A stretch of DNA of 5,054 nt from an uncultured Bacilli bacterium (GTDB lineage Bacteria > Bacillota_I > Bacilli_A > RF39 > UBA660). The stretch lies in the NCBI GenBank assembly GCA_944329255.1, contig CALVIA010000073.1:1-5054 (forward strand). Reading direction: 5' to 3'. This document shows, in pieces, positions 1-5,028 of this stretch (its first letter is position 1; every line of letters begins with the position of its first letter). A program made the position numbers and the translations under genes. Under the pieces are notes generated by a model that saw nothing but the letters and a program-made list of their open reading frames with translations, did no database searches and was not told the origin of the DNA.

Positions 1-155
1 CCTAAACCTAGTATTATATATCAGTTTATAAAAAAATACATAATAACCTGGGGTCACTATGTATTATAAAAAATTATAATAAATACTATGTTATTTTTTT
101 TACATTATTTAATTTATATATCATAAATTTTATCTTTAAATAATAGTTAGAATAG
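1..155. other. Non-coding tail downstream of the spoIVFB-like gene
   Basis: This AT-rich stretch lies downstream of the minus-strand spoIVFB-like gene. It holds the terminator hairpin listed separately (30-65) and an AT-only inverted repeat at 62-81 (arms TATTATAA and TTATAATA around AAAA). No minus-strand gene is visible here; in particular there is no ribosomal protein L21 start, which follows spoIVFB in B. subtilis. On the plus strand, frame 1 is open from the window edge to a TAA at 67-69 and would end in Trp-Gly-His-Tyr-Val-Leu. That could be the C-terminus of a convergent gene entering from the left, but 22 open codons is weak evidence, so it is not called as a CDS. Confidence 0.6.
30..65 (-). 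terminator. Rho-independent terminator of the spoIVFAB-like unit
   Basis: Read on the minus strand, an 8-bp perfect stem (AATACATA at 65-58 and TATGTATT at 42-35) is followed by a run of T, seven in all at 36-30, the first two of which sit in the stem base. A small inner stem ACC/GGT (54-52 with 48-46) adds the only GC pairs. It lies about 90 nt after the stop of the M50 protease gene, the expected place for the end of this transcript. The outer stem is entirely AT-rich apart from one C-G pair, so efficiency is uncertain. Confidence 0.6.
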
Positions 156-896
156 TTAATTATATTTTTTATACAAAATCTCTTTTTCACTTATATACTT
201 ATTATCTATTATAAATATATTATTTCTATATTTCATCATTTTATTAAGATTTAATTTATTTATAAAATTATTTTTTTTAAATCTAATTTCTTTTACCAAT
301 CTTTCAACTAAAAAATTATTAAATAAATATTTATGTATTTTATGTTCTTTAATTAGTAAAAAAAGTAACAATAAAATCATTATATTCATATTTAGATTGT
401 TATGAAATAATACTATCATTATAAATACAAAAATATAAGATATATATATAGTAATTAACTGTGCATATTTAAATGAAATAAAATTATTTAATAATATATT
501 TATTACTTTTGAACCATCAAGTGGTATTATTGGAATTAAATTAAATAAAATAATGGAAGTATTATAATTTATAAATATTTTATATATAAATGAATAATTA
601 TTTATATTATATTTGAAAATTAAATATAATATAAATTGAAATAATATACCACCTAAAAATACTAAAAATTCTTTAATAAATGAAATATTTAAATCATTTT
701 GAAAAATACTATATCCACCAAATGGATAAATATTAATTTTAATTATTTTATATTTAAATATTAACGCAAAAAATATGTGTCCAAATTCATGAACAATAAT
801 TATTAAATACATTATTAAAAATTGTTTAAATAGTCCTGTAAATATCGATATTAATGCTAAAAAATAAAAAAATGGATTAATATTAATTTTATTCAA
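156..896 (-). CDS. spoIVFB: SpoIVFB-like intramembrane zinc metalloprotease (M50 / site-2 protease family)
   Basis: This is a polytopic membrane protease of 246 residues. The zinc-binding HExxH motif is visible as HEFGH at residues 36-40, inside a hydrophobic segment. The second conserved M50 motif, NLIPIIPLDG, is at 119-128 and supplies the third ligand, Asp127. Further hydrophobic segments lie at about 8-34, 73-95, 103-137, 144-165 and 168-182. In B. subtilis, SpoIVFB cuts pro-sigma-K in the mother cell during sporulation, under control of SpoIVFA, which is the gene directly upstream here. The start is a TTG at 896-894 that overlaps the SpoIVFA-like stop by 8 bp. There is no Shine-Dalgarno sequence before it, so translation probably depends on ribosomes finishing the upstream gene. 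The next Met is residue 29, too late to keep the first membrane segment. The protein is shorter than B. subtilis SpoIVFB (288 residues). Its C-terminal 60 residues are basic and Asn/Lys-rich, and only a reduced remnant of the usual CBS domain is recognisable. Another M50 role is possible, but the SpoIVFA-like partner favours SpoIVFB. Confidence 0.85.
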   Translation of the reverse strand: MNKININPFFYFLALISIFTGLFKQFLIMYLIIIVHEFGHIFFALIFKYKIIKINIYPFGGYSIFQNDLNISFIKEFLVFLGGILFQFILYLIFKYNINNYSFIYKIFINYNTSIILFNLIPIIPLDGSKVINILLNNFISFKYAQLITIYISYIFVFIMIVLFHNNLNMNIMILLLLFLLIKEHKIHKYLFNNFLVERLVKEIRFKKNNFINKLNLNKMMKYRNNIFIIDNKYISEKEILYKKYN

Positions 897-1419
897 TATA
901 TTTTTTATAATCTAATATGACACCATCTTTCTTAAAAACTAAATATAATTTATCATCAATAGTATCTCCTAAATATTGTCCTTCTTTTATTTCGTCATAT
1001 AAATTTACATTAGCGTTTATATTTGAGTACCAAATGGTTTCATTATCATTTTCTATTATTAGTGTTTTCCCATAATTTTCTTTTTCTCCAATAAAAACAA
1101 CAATACCATCTTTTAGTGCTGGTACCAAATAATTATAACTAACAGAAAGCATTACACCATCATAATATTTATTAATATTTGAATATGTTAATTCTTCTTT
1201 AAAGACCATTTCTGAATCGAAATTGATTAAAAAAGGTAAAACGTTTCCAAAATATTTAGTATACTCTTTTTTTAAATAAGTAAATGATATATTTTTCTCT
1301 AAAACATTATTTTTTATCCATTCTTTTTTATCATTATCTTTAATAACTATTAAAGTTGATATAAATATTACTATCAATAATAATAATTTTATTATAAATA
1401 TTTTAAACTTATCCCACAT
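889..1419 (-). CDS. spoIVFA: SpoIVFA-like regulator of the M50 protease, with a degenerate M23 (LytM) domain
   Basis: A 176-residue protein with a short cytoplasmic start, one membrane segment at about 7-26, and an extracytoplasmic (forespore-facing) region. Residues about 80-172 resemble the M23/LytM fold: a KDGIVVFIGEKENYGKTLIIEN stretch near 103-124, a second strand with IWYSNI at 129-134, and KEGQYLG at 145-151. Active M23 peptidases carry a C-terminal HxH motif; here that position reads LYLVFKKDG (158-166), and no zinc-ligand histidines are present, so the domain should be non-catalytic. This matches known SpoIVFA, which holds SpoIVFB inactive with BofA until SpoIVB cleaves it. It is shorter than B. 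subtilis SpoIVFA (264 residues), mainly at the N-terminus. The ATG start has a good AGGTGA site five nucleotides upstream. Its stop overlaps the protease start by 8 bp, as in a coupled pair. The call rests on partner order and fold pattern more than on strong sequence identity. Confidence 0.75.
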   Translation of the reverse strand: MWDKFKIFIIKLLLLIVIFISTLIVIKDNDKKEWIKNNVLEKNISFTYLKKEYTKYFGNVLPFLINFDSEMVFKEELTYSNINKYYDGVMLSVSYNYLVPALKDGIVVFIGEKENYGKTLIIENDNETIWYSNINANVNLYDEIKEGQYLGDTIDDKLYLVFKKDGVILDYKKYIE

Positions 1420-1434
1420 ATTTTCACCTAATAA

Positions 1435-1462
1435 ATATTATGCTAAATTAATACTATAATGA
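1435..1462 (-). promoter_or_regulatory. Possible sigma-E-like promoter for spoIVFA-spoIVFB
   Basis: In the 50-nt gap after the glycosyltransferase gene, the minus strand has TCATTAT (1462-1456), a 13-nt spacer, and CATAATAT (1442-1435). From memory the B. subtilis sigma-E consensus is about KMATATT, 14-15 nt, CATACAMT; I count roughly 5 of 7 and 6 of 8 matches. B. subtilis spoIVFAB is a sigma-E operon, so the position makes biological sense. Against it, the spacer is short, the leader would be only about 9 nt, with the Shine-Dalgarno site at its very start, and AT-rich DNA yields such matches by chance. Read-through from the upstream glycosyltransferase gene is the alternative. Confidence 0.28.
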
Positions 1463-1469
1463 AGTAATT

Positions 1470-2165
1470 TTATCGATTAAATTTTAGTTTTGTTAAAATT
1501 ATTATATGTTTTAAACCATCTCTTATAGGTTTTAAATGAGATTTCCTATTTGTATTTGTTTTTCTTAATTTCACTTCAAGTTCTCCAATTTTTAAATTAT
1601 TTAAATAAGCTTTTGCTATCATTTCACTAGCAAATTCCATTCCTTCACATTTTAAATTTAAATTTTTTATTTTTTCTGTATTAAATATTCTTAAGCCACA
1701 ATGAAAATCATTAACATTACATGGAAACATTTTTTTGCCTATAAAGGATAAAATTGGATTTCCAAAATACTTATTAAAAAACGGCATTGCCCCTTTTTCC
1801 ATTAATCCAGTAAATCTATTTCCAACAATTAAATCATAACCTTCTTTTATTTTATTTAAATATAAATCAATATTATATAAAGAATATGTATAATCACTAT
1901 CTAACATAATAGTATATTTTCCCTTACAATTTTTTATTCCAGTAATTAATGCACTGCCGTATCCTTTTTTATTTTCATAAATAACTCTTGCATTTAATTT
2001 TTTACATATTTGCACTGACTTATCAGTACTACCATTGTCTACAACCAATATTTCATAATTAAATTCCTTGTTTCTTAAATTTTTTTTAACTTCTTTTATA
2101 CACTTTCCTATTGTCAATTCTTCGTTTAAACAAGGAAATAAAATTGTTAAATAAATATTTTTCAA
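1470..2165 (-). CDS. DPM1-like family 2 glycosyltransferase (polyprenyl-phosphate sugar synthase type)
   Basis: A 231-residue cytosolic or peripheral enzyme that probably transfers a sugar from a nucleotide sugar to polyprenyl phosphate. GT2 motifs run in order from the chosen start: PCLNEE (11-16), VDNGSTD (43-49), the metal-binding DSDYTY (89-94; usually DAD in this family), GNRFTG (115-120), KGAMPFFNKYFGNP (124-137), DFHCGLR (153-159) and GMEFASEM (175-182). A C-terminal SHLKPIRDGLKHI segment is typical of the bacterial DPM1-like subgroup. There is no C-terminal membrane anchor. I chose the TTG at 2165-2163 because a perfect AGGAGGTGA (2182-2174) sits eight nucleotides before it. The GTG at 2177 would lie inside that Shine-Dalgarno sequence and cannot be the start. 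The gene begins 80 bp inside the 3' end of the GT-C gene, in another frame, so the two are surely co-transcribed and probably functionally paired. The sugar cannot be told from sequence. Confidence 0.9.
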   Translation of the reverse strand: MKNIYLTILFPCLNEELTIGKCIKEVKKNLRNKEFNYEILVVDNGSTDKSVQICKKLNARVIYENKKGYGSALITGIKNCKGKYTIMLDSDYTYSLYNIDLYLNKIKEGYDLIVGNRFTGLMEKGAMPFFNKYFGNPILSFIGKKMFPCNVNDFHCGLRIFNTEKIKNLNLKCEGMEFASEMIAKAYLNNLKIGELEVKLRKTNTNRKSHLKPIRDGLKHIIILTKLKFNR

Positions 2166-3729
2166 GTTTAAAATCACCTCCTAAAATAAATATAAGTATT
2201 CCAATAATATATAAAATGTATACTCCTTGTAAATAATGAGGAACTAAAACAGTATAATTAGTTACCTGTACATATGAAAGTATTGCTAAATAAAAGAATG
2301 TAGAAAACAATATAATTATGCTTGTTATTAAATTTTGTTTTTCTATTTTTTTATAAATTACTGATAAAATTAATTTAAATATTGCAATTATAGTTAAAAT
2401 TGGAGTTATAAATCTATAAAATTTATAAATATAATTTAGATTTTGAATATAATTATAATAAGTATATCTATAGTTTCCAATTTTAAAAATATAACTTTTG
2501 TAATATTTACTTTCCATATTAACAAAATTTTCAAATTCTTCAATATAAGATGGAGAACCAGTTGAATCTAATTTTATTTCTTCTAAATTTTCAAGTTTAT
2601 TAATAAGTAATAATGAAGTTTTAAATTCTTTAAAAAATTCAGAAATTTCATTAATATTTATTGGAAAAATAAATGGTGTATTAAAAATAAATCTTTTTTC
2701 AATATATCCTTTTTGATACGCATCTTTTAATTCATTAGATGCTTTTTTCCAAAAATTATCGGCACATTTTGCATCATTACAAATATAACTTCTTTCTAAT
2801 AATATTTTAAAGTACCAAGTAAAATATGTATTTTCTACTTCATATTTATTTCCTATATCAAATCCGGTATCTAAAACTTTATTTAACATATTATTTAAAG
2901 TTGGGCTATATTTATATATTAAAGTCATTCTTTCTTCATTTAACCAATTATCACTTTCATTATCAACTTTTATTGCCATAATATCCAATAAAAAGTCTTT
3001 ATAAGATGTATCACTTATTTCATTTAAAATAAAACTATCATAATAAATGAAGTTTAAAGTTTTAATAGTATTAAAAGAAACAAATAAGCTAATTAAGATA
3101 ATGATTAAAGGTTTAAATGATTTATATTTTAAATAGTATAAAATATAAAAGATTAAAAATGGAATTAAAATCCAAAACCAATCTTCTCTATTTAAAGAAT
3201 AACAAATTATTATTAAACTTAAAAATAAAGTTTTTAAAATTGATACCTTTTTCGAAAAATATAACCCAATCATTGCTGAAACAAAAAATATCATAAATAT
3301 ACTTTCTAATGAATTTCTATAAAACCTTAACATAGTATGAGCGGAAAATGTAACAGGATGAAATAATAATATTACAAATAATAATAATAAACAAAATTCA
3401 TTTTTTATTAATGGTTTAACAAAGTATATTAATATACATATTCCTAAAATATAAAAAATATTTAAGCCAATATAATATGGTATATTTAATAAAGATAAAA
3501 ATACAGTAAATAACGGAAAAAATATGCCTTTAGTTAAAGTAAGATAATTATATTTTCCGAGATAATCTCCATTTTTTAAAGAAAGTCCTAACCTAAACAT
3601 TAGATCATCATCTATAGCCATATTTTCTAATATTCTAACCTTTAAAAAACAAATTAAAAATAATTTTAACAAAATTAAAATAAAACAAATAATCATAAAC
3701 TTATGTTTATTATAAAACCTTGCTACCAT
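2086..3729 (-). CDS. Multi-pass membrane protein, probable GT-C type glycosyltransferase
   Basis: A 547-residue integral membrane protein. Hydrophobic segments lie at about 11-30, 68-82, 86-104, 112-127, 142-158, 164-178, 185-199, 207-221, 440-458, 466-487 and 499-517. A large hydrophilic loop fills about 222-435. The first segment is followed by an acidic cluster, Asp40-Asp41-Asp42 in AIDDDLMFRLG, the position where GT-C enzymes carry their catalytic or metal-binding acid in the first external loop. GDYLGKYNYLTLTKG (54-68) and NREDWFW (180-186) look like further family motifs. GT-C enzymes take sugars from polyprenyl-phosphate donors outside the membrane, and the next gene is a DPM1-like enzyme that would make such a donor. 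The ATG has GAGG eight nucleotides upstream. The C-terminus runs 80 bp into the GT2 gene; its last 27 residues are basic (FKRRIDNRKVYKRS). The acceptor is unknown. I recognise no named gene; the family call comes from topology, the DDD motif and the neighbour. Confidence 0.7.
   Translation of the reverse strand: MVARFYNKHKFMIICFILILLKLFLICFLKVRILENMAIDDDLMFRLGLSLKNGDYLGKYNYLTLTKGIFFPLFTVFLSLLNIPYYIGLNIFYILGICILIYFVKPLIKNEFCLLLLFVILLFHPVTFSAHTMLRFYRNSLESIFMIFFVSAMIGLYFSKKVSILKTLFLSLIIICYSLNREDWFWILIPFLIFYILYYLKYKSFKPLIIILISLFVSFNTIKTLNFIYYDSFILNEISDTSYKDFLLDIMAIKVDNESDNWLNEERMTLIYKYSPTLNNMLNKVLDTGFDIGNKYEVENTYFTWYFKILLERSYICNDAKCADNFWKKASNELKDAYQKGYIEKRFIFNTPFIFPININEISEFFKEFKTSLLLINKLENLEEIKLDSTGSPSYIEEFENFVNMESKYYKSYIFKIGNYRYTYYNYIQNLNYIYKFYRFITPILTIIAIFKLILSVIYKKIEKQNLITSIIILFSTFFYLAILSYVQVTNYTVLVPHYLQGVYILYIIGILIFILGGDFKLEKYLFNNFISLFKRRIDNRKVYKRS
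2174..2182 (-). promoter_or_regulatory. Perfect Shine-Dalgarno sequence that fixes the GT2 start
   Basis: AGGAGGTGA on the minus strand is complementary over nine bases to the usual 3' end of bacterial 16S rRNA. It lies within the coding sequence of the upstream GT-C gene (encoding Gly-Gly-Asp at 517-519) and eight nucleotides before a TTG codon. It overlaps the GTG at 2177-2175 that a longest-open-frame approach would select, so it decides the start at 2165. Confidence 0.85.
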
Positions 3730-3749
3730 ACAATTTACCTCACATAATA

Positions 3750-3758
3750 ATTATAACA
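3750..3758 (-). promoter_or_regulatory. Extended -10 promoter for the glycosyltransferase pair
   Basis: The minus strand reads TGTTATAAT, a perfect TGnTATAAT extended -10 element, placed just after the pilin-gene terminator. The -35 position 17 nt upstream (TTATTT at 3778-3773) is poor and falls inside the terminator stem, but an extended -10 can work without a good -35. Transcription would start near 3743, giving a leader of about 14 nt that contains the GAGG ribosome site. This would let the glycosyltransferase genes be expressed independently of the pilin-like gene. Confidence 0.45.
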
Positions 3759-3768
3759 TATATATTAC

Positions 3769-3803
3769 AAAAAAATAATTATCATTTACGATAATTATTT
3801 TTT
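3769..3803 (-). terminator. Strong hairpin terminator after the pilin/BspA gene (bidirectional in form)
   Basis: A perfect 10-bp stem, AATAATTATC (3774-3783) with GATAATTATT (3790-3799), encloses a 6-nt loop. It is flanked by an A-run on one side and a T-run on the other, so either strand ends in a run of T. On the minus strand it begins one nucleotide after the TAG stop of the pilin-like gene. It separates that gene from the glycosyltransferase unit. Confidence 0.85.
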
Positions 3804-3804
3804 A

Positions 3805-4896
3805 CTATTTTACAATAAATGTTAAAGTACTTGGTTTATCTTCAGATGAATTAAATTTATCAGCATCAGCTTGCGTTCTTGCATAACCTGTTGTTGCGGC
3901 ACTATATGAAAACATAGCTCTCATATCTGTTACATTACTTGTATCAAAACTACTTAAATCTAGACTTGTTATTGCACTTCCGTAAAACATGCCATACATA
4001 TCAGTTACTTTACTTGTATCAAAACTACTTAAATCTAAACTTGTTGCTTTACTTTGATAAAACATATAGCTCATACCTGTTACATTACTAGTATCAAAAC
4101 TACTTAAATCTAAACTTGTTGACTTACTACCCCTAAACATGCCATACATTTTTGTTACATTGCTTGTATCAAAATCACCAAAATTAATATTTATTGCCTT
4201 ACTATATGCAAACATATAATTCATATCAATTATGTTGCTTGAATTAAATTTGCTTAAATCAATGGTTTCAGCTTTACTATTATAAAACATATTGCTTGCT
4301 ATAGTAACAGGTATATCATTTATATATGTACATACTTCACTCGTTACTGGTTCAGTTGATTCCTTATTTGTTAATGTAACGCTCCATCCATCAATATATG
4401 TAGAATGATTATATTCGCCAGATAAAGCCATTTTATATGTATATGTATATTGTCCATTTACGTACGTAGCACCTTGTACTAATTCTCCATCAAATGTACA
4501 ATTAATTACAGGTAAAGTTGGTATATCTCCACATACCATATTATCTTTTGTACCTTCACATTTTAAGCCATCAAATTTACCATTATCTTTCCCTTTTATA
4601 CTTACTGTAGCTTTTCCATTTTCATCAAAAGATATTGTACATGTTCCGTAGTCTTTATCATTTAATTTTGTTACATCACTACATTTTATTGTACTTGTAT
4701 CTTTTCCTAATGCTAAAAACTCTGCATATTTCTTTTCTGCTGAATTTGCTATTAATTTAGCTGATGATTCTAAACTTCCTACTTTTGTTGTATCAATTAC
4801 ATCTAATACTTGTGGTACCGCTATTACTAATATTACTGCTAATATTACTATTACTGCCAAAAGTTCTACTAATGTAAATGCTTTTTTATTTTTCAT
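3805..4896 (-). CDS. Type IV prepilin-like protein fused to a BspA-type (DUF285) repeat domain
   Basis: A 363-residue predicted surface protein. Residues 1-30 form a class III (prepilin) signal: a basic start, then AFTLVELLAVIVILAVILVI, with the conserved Glu five residues after the expected cut and a long hydrophobic helix. The residue before the cut is Ala6, where Gly is usual. Residues about 35-130 look like a small pilin/pseudopilin head with Cys72, Cys86, Cys113 and Cys122. Residues 131-200 are a linker region with Cys133 and Cys189. Residues about 200-335 hold six MF motifs at 203, 228, 253, 278, 303 and 328, exactly 25 residues apart, with the core LDLSSFDTSNVTxM between them: the BspA/DUF285 leucine-rich-like repeat, a family linked to surface exposure and adhesion. 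The tail (TTGYARTQADADKF...) is a common end of such domains. The ATG follows GGGAG at a 10-nt spacing. No prepilin peptidase or assembly ATPase is in the window, so pilus assembly is inferred from the signal alone. A pseudopilin-anchored adhesin is the likeliest role. Confidence 0.85.
   Translation of the reverse strand: MKNKKAFTLVELLAVIVILAVILVIAVPQVLDVIDTTKVGSLESSAKLIANSAEKKYAEFLALGKDTSTIKCSDVTKLNDKDYGTCTISFDENGKATVSIKGKDNGKFDGLKCEGTKDNMVCGDIPTLPVINCTFDGELVQGATYVNGQYTYTYKMALSGEYNHSTYIDGWSVTLTNKESTEPVTSEVCTYINDIPVTIASNMFYNSKAETIDLSKFNSSNIIDMNYMFAYSKAININFGDFDTSNVTKMYGMFRGSKSTSLDLSSFDTSNVTGMSYMFYQSKATSLDLSSFDTSKVTDMYGMFYGSAITSLDLSSFDTSNVTDMRAMFSYSAATTGYARTQADADKFNSSEDKPSTLTFIVK
3941..4120 (-). 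repeat. In-frame 75-bp tandem repeats within the DUF285 domain
   Basis: The same 21 nucleotides occur at 3941-3961, 4016-4036 and 4091-4111, exactly 75 bp apart. Extending each to 30 nt (to 3970, 4045 and 4120) leaves one mismatch in the first copy. A 150-bp super-period is also visible: AAACATGCCATACAT at 3985 and 4135, and CTGTTACATTACT at 3927 and 4077. Outer units (from about 4165 to 4299) have diverged. This points to recent unit duplication, possibly of two-unit blocks, or to gene conversion. Each unit encodes 25 residues, so copy-number change keeps the frame. Confidence 0.9.
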
Positions 4897-4931
4897 TATA
4901 TACCCACTCCCTATTTTATTATCATAAATTT

Positions 4932-4961
4932 ATTATACATTTCTTAATAAGTTTTTGTCAA
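4932..4961 (-). promoter_or_regulatory. Consensus sigma-A promoter of the pilin/BspA gene
   Basis: The minus strand has TTGACA at 4961-4956 and TATAAT at 4937-4932, separated by 18 nt. Both hexamers match the vegetative consensus in full. Transcription would start near 4925, leaving a leader of about 29 nt with the GGGAG ribosome site. Expression is therefore expected in vegetative cells, unlike the sporulation genes at the other end of the window. Confidence 0.85.
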
Positions 4962-4993
4962 TTTGTTTTTTATATTTTGTTAATCCTTTTTTA

Positions 4994-5028
4994 AAATGTT
5001 ACATAGAAATTTTTTAGAAATGTTACAT
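4994..5028. promoter_or_regulatory. Tandem ATGTTACAT dyads upstream of the promoter
   Basis: AAATGTTACAT occurs at 4994-5004 and again at 5018-5028, 24 bp start to start. Each contains ATGT-T-ACAT, a perfect 4-bp dyad around a single base. The nearer copy ends about 35 bp upstream of the -35 hexamer, a position suited to an activator, though a repressor is not excluded. The spacing is a little over two helical turns. I do not recognise the regulator. Confidence 0.4.

Noticed and set aside
62..81. Inverted repeat TATTATAA/TTATAATA overlapping the terminator, as a possible attenuator or plus-strand terminator
   Set aside because: It is all A/T, no T-run follows directly, and no leader gene is present.
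2166..2177. GTG at 2177 as the start of the GT2 gene
   Set aside because: It lies inside the AGGAGGTGA ribosome site; the TTG at 2165 has correct spacing.
3892..4299. Regular repeats as a CRISPR array
   Set aside because: The 75-bp period is fully coding, the 'spacers' are themselves similar, and translation gives DUF285 units.
3805..4896. Higher GC of the pilin/BspA gene as a sign of horizontal transfer
   Set aside because: Sample lines differ (16 of 60 G+C at 3901-3960, 5 of 60 at 241-300), but the low value comes from membrane-protein and Asn/Lys-rich codons, and the GT2 gene reaches similar values to the pilin gene (17 of 60 at 1741-1800).
156..4896. Mollicute genetic code (TGA as tryptophan)
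   Set aside because: All genes read through with the standard code, and their tryptophans are TGG.
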